This document shows, in pieces, positions 1-8,225 of a DNA stretch of 64,000 nucleotides (positions are counted from its first letter, which is position 1; every line of letters begins with the position of its first letter). The notes under the pieces are model-generated. The model made no database searches. It saw nothing but the letters and a program-made list of their open reading frames with translations, and was not told the origin of the DNA. The position numbers were made by a program, and so were the translations under genes. The stretch is taken from the NCBI RefSeq assembly GCF_000382225.1, contig NZ_KB907817.1, forward strand, positions 1 through 64,000, read 5' to 3'. This stretch comes from Hymenobacter aerophilus DSM 13606 (GTDB lineage: Bacteria; Bacteroidota; Bacteroidia; Cytophagales; Hymenobacteraceae).

Positions 1-88
1 GGTCGACGCTTGCGCGGCGGCCACCAGCACGGGCCGGCAACAAGGGCAGTATCCAGCGGGTAATTATATCTTTGCTCAAGACTTCCAT
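1..88 (-). mobile_element. Probable IS5-family transposase, N-terminal fragment at window edge
   Basis: On the minus strand an open frame starts at ATG 86-88 and runs off the left edge after 29 codons. It contains WILPLLPARAGGRRASVD, which resembles the start of IS5-type transposases (the '..LLP.. GRR..VD' segment before the catalytic domain). Further upstream on the same strand, around 180-207, MHRYEITDKEAV followed by a stop in the same frame looks like a second, broken version of such an N-terminus. This is inference from a short stretch; the rest of the element lies outside the window. Confidence 0.35.
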
Positions 89-255
89 GAGGGAGGGAAA
101 GGAGATGGGTCGCACCTCAAATTTCCCGCTTTTGTGGGAGTCTTTTCTGTTTTGCGCCTGACTGACTACTTCCTAAACAGCTTCTTTATCTGTAATTTCG
201 TAGCGATGCACCCCCAAAACTAAGGGGCAAATCTCCAATTGTCCTCACGCTCTAG

Positions 256-737
256 CACGCCGATGCCACGCTGGCCGAGTTGAACACCTCTTGGCCGCCC
301 CATGGGCCAGACCAGCACTTGCGTGCCGCTGACGCGGGGGCGCTGCCTGACGCTGATCGGGGCGCTGCCGGTACGGGGCTTGGGGGTAGAGCAACAGCTG
401 GAGAGCGGCCTCAACTACGAACTTTGCCTAGTACGTGACCCAATGTCTGGCCCCCACGTTGCGGCGGGGCGATGTGTTGGTGCTGGATGATTTCTCGGTG
501 CATAAACTGCCAGGCGTGGTCGACTGGCTGGCCGAGCGGGGTGTGGTGGTGGTGTTTCTGCCACCCTACTCCCCTGACTTCAGCCCGATGGAGCAGGCCT
601 AGAGCAAGCGCAAAACAGCCCTACGAGCCGCCCAGGCCCGCACCCGGCAGGCGCTGGAGCAGGCCATCAACTGGATTACCAGCCAAGATGCCCACAACTG
701 GTTTGACCACTGTGATTACCACACACAACCCGCATAA
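256..737 (+). pseudogene. Decayed IS630-family transposase (DDE)
   Basis: The C-terminal half of an IS630/Tc1-like DDE transposase is readable: CLAPTLRRGDVLVLDD then FSVHK, LPPYSPDFSPMEQ and a typical C-terminal helix ending at TAA 735-737. The second catalytic Asp (around 486-491) and the Glu of PMEQ are present. The gene is dead. A TAG at 600-602 replaces the residue after EQA, usually Trp in this family. The frame shifts near 430, where GLNYELCL (frame of 302) must continue as YVTQCLAP in another frame. Another break lies near 300, before GQTSTCVP. Upstream, ADATLAEL at about 259-282 resembles the HTH linker, suggesting an internal deletion. No terminal repeats were identified. Confidence 0.8.
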
Positions 738-816
738 CGATGGGGTAAACCGTTTACGAAACTGCTATAGTCGCGAATCGGGTGACTCATGGCCCAAAGC
801 TAGCCCCCACGCAGCT

Positions 817-1542
817 TCATGCGTTTGCCCTGGGTATTATTTCTGTCATAGTACTTACATGACCTAAATCTCTTATATACATAAGAAGTGCTCTAACGAA
901 AAGCAAAACGCCAATCAACTCTAATGATTCTTCAACTATCACTGCTATGTGATAAGCAAGGCCATTAATCCACTGATTGTGGTGAAGAACAATATACCCC
1001 CCTAGAGACTCTATAATAAAAGCACCAGTCACAAATATTGTTCCGGCTAAAATAAAACGCGCCTTATGAGGAGCAGATAAATTCAAAAGGAATCGGCCGT
1101 AAAATATCAATAAGAAAAATAAAGCTGTAAGCCCAAGAATAGCTGTCATGTAATGAGGAGCTGCTAATGCCACATGTAAGTGATCTTTAATAAGCCCTGT
1201 AGCTAGCTCGTGAAGACTGATTATTTCGTCCATTGAAAGATAAATAAAACCTAAGCATAACCCAGCCCATTGCCATCGATAAACGTCGTTCAAATCTTGC
1301 TTAATACTAAAAATAAGCCCGAGCAAAGCGGCTGAAAATAATAAATTAATCGAAGAGAAGTATGCGGTGATCGTGCGTTCCTCGTCCATGTCAAATAGGG
1401 GGATAAATCCCATCATTGTTCTATAAGATGTAAAAACCTGAAATAGGACTACAATGGTTCCCATTGCAATTAGAAAGAGCACAATCCTAGTCAACACTAC
1501 GGTGATTTTAGCAATGTTTACTTGTATTCTTATTTCAAACAT
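817..1542 (-). CDS. Six-helix integral membrane protein, unknown function, AT-rich
   Basis: 241 residues with about six hydrophobic segments (near 8-33, 64-83, 93-108, 124-155, 163-189 and 206-236). Polar motifs MDEIISLHE between helices 3 and 4 and VEESLELIG in the last helix put acidic residues and a His in or beside the membrane, a pattern seen in unnamed bacterial membrane families. I do not recognise a function. The base composition is strikingly AT-rich beside genes of about 65-70% GC, and it sits next to transposase debris, so recent acquisition is likely. The start at 1542 is the only Met that keeps the first helix. Confidence 0.7.
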   Translation of the reverse strand: MFEIRIQVNIAKITVVLTRIVLFLIAMGTIVVLFQVFTSYRTMMGFIPLFDMDEERTITAYFSSINLLFSAALLGLIFSIKQDLNDVYRWQWAGLCLGFIYLSMDEIISLHELATGLIKDHLHVALAAPHYMTAILGLTALFFLLIFYGRFLLNLSAPHKARFILAGTIFVTGAFIIESLGGYIVLHHNQWINGLAYHIAVIVEESLELIGVLLFVRALLMYIRDLGHVSTMTEIIPRANA

Positions 1543-1637
1543 ATTAAAAAATTAGTAGTGGAGTGAAGTCAGATCAATAGCCTCATTGCATTACTCGTTG
1601 ATAATGCACACGTATTTTGCTATGTCATTTAAGTGCC

Positions 1638-3509
1638 TTAAAGAACTGCCAATCCCTTGTTTAGGACTAGCTGATAAGCCTGATCGTAGTACACGCGCAG
1701 ATTTTTCCAGTCGAACATTTCGGCCGAGCTTTCCACGTTGTTGCGCTGCATGATTCGTTCGCGGCGGTTGAGCTGCACGAACTCCCAGAGCATATCGGTT
1801 AGTTCCTCGGCGGCTTCGTCGAAGCTTTTTTCCTGGCGGTGTACCACAAAGATACCCTTTTCATCGTGGGCCGGCACATTTTGCAGCACGTAGTCGCCGA
1901 AGCCCGAGAGGTCGGAGGTGATGGCCGGCACGCCGCGGGCCACGCATTCGAGGGGCGTGTAGCCCCAGGGCTCGTAGTAGCTCGGGAATACGCCCAGGTG
2001 GCAGCCGCGCACGAACTGGCCGTATTCCATACCAAACAGCGGCGAAGTGGGCGACACGAAATCGGGGTGGTACACGATTTTCACCCGGTCGTGCTGGTTG
2101 TTGACGAGGTTGGCCCGGCGCAGGAAGTCGAGGATGTCGTCGGTCTGGTCGTCGACGAGGTTGTGGGTGATGACGGGGGGCAGGGCGCTGGTTTTCCAGC
2201 TTTGCAGCGTGCGGCGGTAGCGCAGACGCCAGTAGTCGTCTACCATCGTGCTCAGGTCGGGCAGGCGGTTGTCGTCGGAGGCGGCGGCGGCGTAGAACAG
2301 CCGCTCGCCCACCTGCTGCTCAATAGCCTCGCAGGTTTCGCGCACTTCCTCCAGCACGGCCCGGCTCTGCAACACCTGCGGATTGATGCTGGTGAAGGGC
2401 CGCTTGGTGATGAAAAACATCACTACCTGGCCTTCCAGGCCGCTTTGCTGCAGCCGGTAGTTGAGCCGGGCCAGGGCTTCCAGCGTGAGGTCAAAGCCCT
2501 TGTTGTGGTACTCGTAGCGCCCGCTCGTGAACAGGTAAAGCGTCTTGTCGAGGTCGAAGGAATAGCTCTGGAAGAAATGGGCCATCACGAACTCGTGAAT
2601 CTTGGCCTTGTACTGCTGGTGCAGGTTCTGGAACTCGTGCAGCGCCACAAACCGCTCGATGTTGAGGCCGTTGGGCAGCACCGCGTCCGGAATCCGGTCG
2701 AGCAGATAGATGCACTCGCGCACCGTCAGCTCGCTCACCGTCGTGAACACGTGGGCACCGTGGGCGGCGGCGCGCTCCATCGTCACGGCCGGCTCGATGT
2801 TGAAGCGCCGGGCCTCCGCCTGCCAGTCCACCTGCATCAGGTGGTCGTAGAAGTTGGGGTCGTTCATGGCCAGGTAGCGGCCCAGCAGCGTGGCGTGGGT
2901 GGTGAACACCAGATGCACCGGCACCTGCTCGCGGCGCAGCGCCGGAATGGCCACGCCCGTCATCCACTCGTGGAAGTGGGCAATGAGCCGGCGCGGCGGC
3001 ACGGTTTCGGCGGCCAGCAGCTGCAGAAACACCTTGGCCAGCTCGCCAAACGCCACCACCTGGTGCAGCAAATCGTCGGCCGCGGGCGTCGGAATGTGGT
3101 GGTCGTTCCAGAGGCTGCTCTTGATGGCGTCGAGCCGCTCGTAGGCCTGAAACGGGTCAATCAGCACCACGCGGGGGCGGCCCGTCACGAGCCAGGTGCC
3201 CAGCTGCACCTGGTAGCCCAGCGCCCGCATGGCCCGCACGGCGGCGGCAAACGGGTCGTCGGAGGCCGAGGCAGCCAGCTGCTGCTCGTCGTAGGGCTCA
3301 AACTCGCCCTGGGCCTGCTGCGGAAAGTAGGGCCCCAGCAGGCAGTACTGCCCGCCCCACACCTGCCGGGTAGCCGGCACTTTGCTGCGGATAACGGTGT
3401 AAATACCGCCCACCTGGTTGCAGACTTCCCAGGCCACCTCCACCAGCAGAGTATCGGCGACGGTGGCTGTAACGGCGGCAGAAAGCGGGGTAGAAAGGGG
3501 CATGGGCAA
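1638..3509 (-). CDS. Glycogen synthase, GT3 (eukaryote-type) family
   Basis: 623 residues. The N-terminal EVAWEVCNQVGGIYTVIRSK matches the sugar-nucleotide loop of GT3 glycogen synthases (yeast Gsy/animal GYS), not the KTGGL loop of bacterial GT5 GlgA. The C-terminal PSYYEPWGYTPLECVARG contains the conserved E-x7-E catalytic region of GT3. It should transfer glucose from a nucleotide sugar (UDP-glucose in eukaryotes) to the glycogen non-reducing end in the cytoplasm. It lies downstream of the GH13 branching-type gene on the same strand, separated by a 150-bp repeat. Regulatory phospho-sites of animal enzymes are not expected and none were looked for. Start at MPMPLSTP is the first Met; a slightly later start is possible. 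Confidence 0.9.
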   Translation of the reverse strand: MPMPLSTPLSAAVTATVADTLLVEVAWEVCNQVGGIYTVIRSKVPATRQVWGGQYCLLGPYFPQQAQGEFEPYDEQQLAASASDDPFAAAVRAMRALGYQVQLGTWLVTGRPRVVLIDPFQAYERLDAIKSSLWNDHHIPTPAADDLLHQVVAFGELAKVFLQLLAAETVPPRRLIAHFHEWMTGVAIPALRREQVPVHLVFTTHATLLGRYLAMNDPNFYDHLMQVDWQAEARRFNIEPAVTMERAAAHGAHVFTTVSELTVRECIYLLDRIPDAVLPNGLNIERFVALHEFQNLHQQYKAKIHEFVMAHFFQSYSFDLDKTLYLFTSGRYEYHNKGFDLTLEALARLNYRLQQSGLEGQVVMFFITKRPFTSINPQVLQSRAVLEEVRETCEAIEQQVGERLFYAAAASDDNRLPDLSTMVDDYWRLRYRRTLQSWKTSALPPVITHNLVDDQTDDILDFLRRANLVNNQHDRVKIVYHPDFVSPTSPLFGMEYGQFVRGCHLGVFPSYYEPWGYTPLECVARGVPAITSDLSGFGDYVLQNVPAHDEKGIFVVHRQEKSFDEAAEELTDMLWEFVQLNRRERIMQRNNVESSAEMFDWKNLRVYYDQAYQLVLNKGLAVL

Positions 3510-3529
3510 CGGATTTTAAGCTTTCAGTG

Positions 3530-3680
3530 AGCTACAAGCATTGAGCTACAAGCTACGAGCCGCAAGCTACAAGCTTTGGGTTTGAGCGGCAAATTGAGCT
3601 GCAAGCTACAAGCTGCAAGCCGCAGGCTGATATTGAACGTCAGCTTGCGGCTTGCAGCTTGCAGCTTGTAGCTTGCAGCT
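3530..3680. repeat. AGCTTGCAGCTT-family inverted repeat (copy 1)
   Basis: A left block of degenerate AGCTACAAGCTGCAAG units (3535-3629; best arm 3597-3629) is mirrored by a right arm 3640-3680 built from CAGCTTG units. The loop is ATATTGAACGT. It lies between the GH13 gene and glycogen synthase and could act as a hairpin that reduces read-through. Two further copies occur at 28079-28154 and 62752-62826. Confidence 0.9.
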
Positions 3681-3686
3681 AAAAAA

Positions 3687-5522
3687 TCAAGGTTCCTGCG
3701 AGATGATAAGCACCGAATAGGGCGCCAAACCAAAGCTGCCGTGGAAGGGCTGGTCGTCGTAGATGCCGGTTTCGGCCTCGCAATCCACGCTTTCGAAGTT
3801 GCCGAATTCCTGGTCGTAGCCCTGCCAGTCGGAGTTGAAGCGCACGTGCCAGCGGCCGGCGCGGGGCAGGCCGATGCGGTAGGCGGCGTGGCTCTGGTCG
3901 GCGAAGTTGCACAGCACCACCGTGGTGTCGGCGGGCCCGCCCTGGTCGCGACGGATGAAGGCCAGCACCTTCTGCTCGTCGTTGAGGTGGTGCACTTCGG
4001 CGTGCTGGCCCAGCAGCCCGCGGGTGCGGCCCGCCAGGTTGCGGCGCAGCGCAATCAGGTCGCGGTACAGGCGCACGAGGCCGGCGTGCTCGTCGGCGCG
4101 GGCCCAGTCGAGGGGCTGGTCGTCGGAGAACGAGCCGTCGGTGAGCATGGTCTGGCCCTGGAAAATCATCGGGATGCCGGGCACCGTGAGCACCAGCGCC
4201 GCGCCCAGCGTCGAGCGTTTTTTCGGGAACCAGGAGGCCGCTTCGCCAGGCATAATTTCTTCGGGCACCCGGGCCTTGCCGTTGGCCACTTCGTCGTGGC
4301 TTTCGGTGTATACTACCCGCTGAAACGAGTCGTGGTTGTAGCGGTGCAGCACGGCTTCGGCCACGGCGGCCATGCTGCGGTCGGCGTCGTCGGGCGTGGT
4401 CAGCGCGTCGCGGATGGGGTACACGAAGCGGGCGTCCCACTGCGTGGAGAAACCCTGGCCGCCGTCTTCGGGGGCGCGGGTGATGTAGGCGTCGCCGAGC
4501 AAATCCTCGGCAATCATGATTTTCCAGGGCATTTTGGCCCGCACTTCCTCGTTCAGCCAGCGCATCAGGCTCCAGCCGTCGGGCAGGTCGTGGGCGGGGT
4601 CGGTGGTGCCGTTTACGTTGCGCACGTGGGCAATGGCGTCGCAGCGCAGCCCGTCGAGGCGGTAGTCTTCGAGCCACATCAGGGCATTGTCGCGGATGTA
4701 GCGGCGCACGCCTTCGCGGCCGTAGTCGGGGCGGTTGTGGCCCCAGGGCGTTTCGGCGCGCCAGTCGTTGTAGAAGTAGATGCCGCCGCCGTCGTTTTCC
4801 TGCCAGCCGTCAAACTGCCACAAATCCAGGTCGCCGGGTCCGAAATGGTTGTAGACCACGTCCAGAATGACGGCAATGCCGCGGCGGTGGGCCTGCTTGA
4901 TGAACTCCTGAAAGCCCGCCGGCCCGCCATAGTCGCCATCGACGGCAAACGGATGGGCGGGGTTGTAGCCCCAGCTCAGGCGGCCCGGGAAGGCCGCGGC
5001 GGGCATAATCTCCACGGCATTAATGCCCAACTCGCGCAGGTAGTCGAGCTTCTCGATGGCGTCGTAGAAGGTGCCGGGCCGCTCCGGGTCGGGCGCGTAA
5101 AAGGTGCCGATGTGCAGCTCGTAAATCACCAGCTCGTTCCAGGCCGGCATCTGAAAGGCGTCATCTTCCCAGTCGAAATTGGGGTCGAACACCACCGAGT
5201 GGCCGGCCGAGTGGGTTACCTGGCGGGCGTAGGGGTCGTTTTTGGTCAGCTCGCCGTGGGCCGTGGTCAGGTGGAATTTGTACTCGGTGCCGGGGCCAAG
5301 GTCGGCAAAATCGGCCGCCCAGTAGCCGTCGGCTTCGGCCGCCAGCGGGTGCGAGGTGGCATTCCAGTCGTTAAACGGGCCCACCAAGGATACGGCGGTG
5401 GCGGCCGGCGCCCACACCCGGAACGTGGTGCCGCCGGCGTGGGGCCGGGCGCCCATGCCGCCCCATAGGGTGGGCGTGGGCTCGGAGGCTAAAGCAGCAG
5501 AAGGATTGGCAATTACTGGCAT
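3687..5522 (-). CDS. GH13 alpha-glucan enzyme, probable 1,4-alpha-glucan branching enzyme
   Basis: 611 residues. An N-terminal CBM48-like domain (about 22-115, FRVWAPAATAVSLVGPFNDW) precedes a GH13 barrel. The four conserved regions are visible: DVVYNHFGP (221-229), GLRCDAIAH with nucleophile Asp295, MIAED with acid/base Glu339, and ESHDEV with stabilising Asp410. The ESHDE motif and the CBM48 favour a branching enzyme; a maltooligosyltrehalose trehalohydrolase-like activity is the main alternative, as the overall domain order is similar. It is followed on the same strand by the GT3 glycogen synthase, supporting a glycogen role. Start at the ATG at 5520-5522. Confidence 0.85.
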   Translation of the reverse strand: MPVIANPSAALASEPTPTLWGGMGARPHAGGTTFRVWAPAATAVSLVGPFNDWNATSHPLAAEADGYWAADFADLGPGTEYKFHLTTAHGELTKNDPYARQVTHSAGHSVVFDPNFDWEDDAFQMPAWNELVIYELHIGTFYAPDPERPGTFYDAIEKLDYLRELGINAVEIMPAAAFPGRLSWGYNPAHPFAVDGDYGGPAGFQEFIKQAHRRGIAVILDVVYNHFGPGDLDLWQFDGWQENDGGGIYFYNDWRAETPWGHNRPDYGREGVRRYIRDNALMWLEDYRLDGLRCDAIAHVRNVNGTTDPAHDLPDGWSLMRWLNEEVRAKMPWKIMIAEDLLGDAYITRAPEDGGQGFSTQWDARFVYPIRDALTTPDDADRSMAAVAEAVLHRYNHDSFQRVVYTESHDEVANGKARVPEEIMPGEAASWFPKKRSTLGAALVLTVPGIPMIFQGQTMLTDGSFSDDQPLDWARADEHAGLVRLYRDLIALRRNLAGRTRGLLGQHAEVHHLNDEQKVLAFIRRDQGGPADTTVVLCNFADQSHAAYRIGLPRAGRWHVRFNSDWQGYDQEFGNFESVDCEAETGIYDDQPFHGSFGLAPYSVLIISQEP

Positions 5523-5594
5523 AAATACATCGGAAAAGCCGCTCCCCGAAAGCGGGGCGGCCGGTGCTTCTTTACTGCCGTGGTTGGGGGAAAG

Positions 5595-5627
5595 TTGCTG
5601 GCCGGCCCGCCGGGGCGCGTAGCTTTG
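5595..5627 (+). promoter_or_regulatory. Bacteroidetes-type promoter for the 5696 gene
   Basis: A TAGCTTTG box at 5620-5627 fits the Bacteroidetes -7 consensus TAnnTTTG, with a TTG at 5595-5597 (spacing 22, slightly long). Its position 70 bp upstream of the GTG at 5696 supports that start over the longer open frame that begins at 5564. Confidence 0.4.
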
Positions 5628-5695
5628 CCGGAAACCCGCCGGCCCCAGCCGTGGTTATACAGGCCCTTGGCCTTTCATTTTTAACTTCCGATTCC

Positions 5696-6085
5696 GTGCC
5701 CCGACCCAAACCCGTGGTGTTCGGCCTCTACGGCTGGACGCCCGAATACGGCTACTCCTACATCCACCCCGCCAACCGCCGCTCCTTCGAGTGGCTGGAG
5801 CCGCTGGGCAAGGTGTTCGAGAAAATCGACGAAACCGACGACTGGATTATCCTGCGCTACGACGAGCAGCAGTTCTACGTCAGCGCCGAGCTGTTCAAGG
5901 AGCTCTACCGCAAACCCGCCTTCAGCTTCGGCGACACCGTGAAAACCAGCGCCCCGCCCGCCCACCAGGGCCTCATCTCCGACGTGTATTTTGACGAGCG
6001 CGCCGATGCGTTCCAGTTTCAGCTGGTGGAAAAAAAGCGCAAAGTGCAGCGCGTATTCGAGGCCGATGAGCTGGCGGAGGCGTAA
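5696..6085 (+). CDS. Conserved small cytoplasmic protein, unknown function
   Basis: 129 residues from GTG 5696 (VPRPKPVVFGLYGWTPEYGYS). The open frame extends back to 5564, but that part is low-complexity and contains the promoter box, so the GTG is preferred. Notable motifs are FGLYGWTPEYGYSYIHP and ETDDWIILRYD, giving a compact alpha/beta protein without signal peptide or membrane segment. Many Trp/Tyr residues suggest a ligand or protein contact surface. I cannot assign a function. It is divergent from the glycogen genes and ends into a long hairpin repeat shared with the convergent transporter. Confidence 0.7.
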   Translation: MPRPKPVVFGLYGWTPEYGYSYIHPANRRSFEWLEPLGKVFEKIDETDDWIILRYDEQQFYVSAELFKELYRKPAFSFGDTVKTSAPPAHQGLISDVYFDERADAFQFQLVEKKRKVQRVFEADELAEA

Positions 6086-6108
6086 CGCTTCTGGTCGTTC
6101 TGGCGGGC

Positions 6109-6247
6109 GCCTCACTCCCTAGCCCCCTCTCCGAAAAAGGAGAGGGGGACTAGCTTCTGATTTCTAGTTTAGCAATGGCTGCGCTAGTTCTAAAACTACA
6201 AGCTAGTTCCCCCTCTCCCCAAGGAGAGGGGGCTAGGGGGTGAGGCG
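6109..6247. repeat. CCCTCTCC-type inverted repeat between convergent genes
   Basis: Left arm 6109-6155 (CTCACTCCCTAGCCCCCTCT...) is mirrored by 6201-6247 (...GGCTAGGGGGTGAGG). Each arm also contains its own small hairpin (CCCTCTCC/GGAGAGGG). It sits between the 3' ends of the 5696 and 6260 genes and probably serves as a bidirectional terminator-like structure. Confidence 0.9.
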
Positions 6248-6259
6248 TAACGTCAGGCG

Positions 6260-7783
6260 CTAAATTCCCACCGCAATACCCACCACCACGGCCACCACGC
6301 CCAGGGCCACCAGCAGCAGGTACAGCGGAAACACGAAGCGCCACCACTCGTCAAACCGCACGCCGCAGGCCGCTACGATGGCTACTAAGGCGCCGTTGGT
6401 GGGCGTTATCAGCTCGCAGAGGCCGGCGCCGTACTGGTAAGCCAGCACGGTAACCTGCCGCGAGAGGCCGATAAGATCGGAGAGGGGCACCAGTAGCGGC
6501 ATCGTCAGCACGGCCTGGCCGCTGACCGAGGGCACGGGCAGGTGCAGGGCCGTGTGCACGCCCATCATGCCGATGGCCGCCACCCAGGCCGGCAGGCCGG
6601 CCAGCGGGGCCGAAAGGGCGTTGACGATGGTATCGACAATCTGGCCCTGCTCCAGGACCACGAAAATGGCGCGGGCAAAACCAATCAGCAGCGCCGAAAA
6701 GGCAATGTCGCGGAAGCCGGCAATGAAGCCCTCGGCGGTGCCGGTGAGGCCGAGGCCGCCCACCAGCCCGGCCAGCACGCCCATGGTGAAGAACAGGGCG
6801 GCCATCTGCTCGAAATCCCAGCCCAGTTCCAGCACTCCGTAAGCGAAAAACGCGAAGCCACCCAGCAGCAAAATCAGTACAAATGCTTCCCGGCTCACTC
6901 CCTTCAGCAGAATGTACGTGCCTAGAAGAAATAATAAAGTAAAAGAGGTGGCAGTAGGTATATCAAACTTAAATTCTGTACGAAAAACTGATTCCGTGAA
7001 ATAGGGCACTAGAAAACTATAGAAAAGTAAGGCGCTAGCTACCAATATTAGCAGGCCAATACTTTTCGGAACATTCTGGCTACCTGTGGCAACTGTTGTT
7101 ATTTCGGTCGTCTCAGGCGCTATGCGGTGGCGTTGGGCGTAGCGCACGGTGCCGCCAATCCAGATAACGAGGGCCAGCAGCAGGAATACCAGCCGGAAGC
7201 CGCCGCCCGAGAGCAGCGGCAGCTGGGCCAGCTTCTGGGCAATGCCCACCTGGAAGGGGTTGAGCGGACTAAACGCCGAGCCCACCGCCGCCGAGCCGAT
7301 GCTGACCGCCGCCGCCGTAACCACCGGATAGCCGATGCGGCGCATCAGAATCAGCAGCACCGGCACCAGCGGCACGATTTCCTCCTGCATGTTTTCCAGC
7401 GCGCCCATCGTGGCAAACAGCACCGAAATAATGGGAATGACCACCGCCTCGCGCCCCCGAAACTTCTCCAGCAGCCAGTCCACGCCCCGGCGCAGGGCCC
7501 CCGTCAGGTCCACGACCGTAAACGCTCCGCCGGCCAGGAATACCAGGAAAATTACGGAGGCCGCGTCCACCAGTCCCTTCGGAATATCGACCAGGGCCTG
7601 CAACGGGCTGACGGGCGTGGCCGGCACGCGGTGGTAGGAGCCGGGCACCACCACGTCGCGGCCGGTGGCGGCGTCGGGGATGCGCTCGAACACGCCGGCC
7701 GGCAGGATGTAGCTCAGCGCGCAGGCCAGCAAAATAAAGCCCACCAGCAAAACTAGCGGGTGCGGAAAGCGAATCGTCTTCAT
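6260..7783 (-). CDS. YfcC-family (C4-dicarboxylate/arginine-ornithine antiporter-like) permease
   Basis: 507 residues, about 12 hydrophobic segments. The start MKTIRFPHPLVLLVGFILL and the following PAG(V)F motif, then GALENMQEEIVPLVPVL and SAAVGSAFSPLNPFQVGIAQ, are characteristic of the YfcC/DcuC-related permease superfamily with two inverted halves. The substrate cannot be told from sequence; amino acids or dicarboxylates are typical. Start chosen at ATG 7781-7783; the frame continues upstream through a repeat but the residues there (VKQFAQLGL...) are not membrane-like, and a promoter-like box abuts the chosen ATG. Confidence 0.85.
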   Translation of the reverse strand: MKTIRFPHPLVLLVGFILLACALSYILPAGVFERIPDAATGRDVVVPGSYHRVPATPVSPLQALVDIPKGLVDAASVIFLVFLAGGAFTVVDLTGALRRGVDWLLEKFRGREAVVIPIISVLFATMGALENMQEEIVPLVPVLLILMRRIGYPVVTAAAVSIGSAAVGSAFSPLNPFQVGIAQKLAQLPLLSGGGFRLVFLLLALVIWIGGTVRYAQRHRIAPETTEITTVATGSQNVPKSIGLLILVASALLFYSFLVPYFTESVFRTEFKFDIPTATSFTLLFLLGTYILLKGVSREAFVLILLLGGFAFFAYGVLELGWDFEQMAALFFTMGVLAGLVGGLGLTGTAEGFIAGFRDIAFSALLIGFARAIFVVLEQGQIVDTIVNALSAPLAGLPAWVAAIGMMGVHTALHLPVPSVSGQAVLTMPLLVPLSDLIGLSRQVTVLAYQYGAGLCELITPTNGALVAIVAACGVRFDEWWRFVFPLYLLLVALGVVAVVVGIAVGI

Positions 7784-7787
7784 GGGG

Positions 7788-7795
7788 CGAAGGTA
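7788..7795 (-). promoter_or_regulatory. -7-like box abutting the permease start codon
   Basis: On the minus strand TACCTTCG lies four bases upstream of the ATG at 7783. It is one base off TAnnTTTG. If used, the transcript would begin at or very near the start codon. Confidence 0.3.
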
Positions 7796-7800
7796 AGCAG

Positions 7801-7939
7801 CGGTGAAATGGTGAGATGGTGAAATAGTGAGTTTGACGTTCTGCAATCCTAATTGCGCAAATTGTTTTACCAACACCATTCGCGCCAGTAGGCCCCCGAA
7901 ACATAAAACTCACCATCTCACTATTTCACCATCTCACCG
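7801..7939. repeat. GGTGAAATGGTGAGATG inverted repeat
   Basis: Left block 7801-7833 and right block 7906-7939 are inverted copies of a short tandem pattern (GTGAAATGGTGAGATGGTGA), separated by 72 bases. It occupies the intergenic space between the divergent permease and the small gene at 7951. Confidence 0.85.
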
Positions 7940-7950
7940 CCAGCCCCGCC

Positions 7951-8196
7951 ATGAAATACGCCGAATTCAAAGCGCTGAATATGTTTCGCCAGCAGGCGTA
8001 CCTGGCCGAGCACGGCCGGCTGCTGGCCGAGCGGCGCGAAGACAGCTTCCGGCTGCAGCTGTTCGCGGTGGCCGATTTCTACGCCGAGCAGTGGTGTGAG
8101 TACGACAACGAGCACTTGCTCTTCATCCACCTGTTTCAGCATACAGCCGGCCTGCGCGACTACCTGCCCGCCATCCGCCTGCCCCGCGACTGGTAG
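7951..8196 (+). CDS. Small conserved-looking protein, unknown function
   Basis: 81 residues, MKYAEFKALNMFRQQAYL..., predicted soluble and mostly helical, with acidic/aromatic content (FYAEQWCEYDNEHLLFIH). No known motif. It is 29 bp upstream of the GT39-type gene on the same strand, so the two are probably co-transcribed. The ATG at 7951 follows the repeat directly. Confidence 0.65.
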   Translation: MKYAEFKALNMFRQQAYLAEHGRLLAERREDSFRLQLFAVADFYAEQWCEYDNEHLLFIHLFQHTAGLRDYLPAIRLPRDW

Positions 8197-8225
8197 CAAG
8201 TATCCGCAACAGGCTATATTGAGGC

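Noticed and set aside
1839..3530. Long plus-strand open frame opposite glycogen synthase
   Set aside because: His/Val/Gly-rich translation with no domain; it mirrors GC-rich codons of the GT3 gene and is a shadow frame. Similar shadows lie opposite most long genes here.
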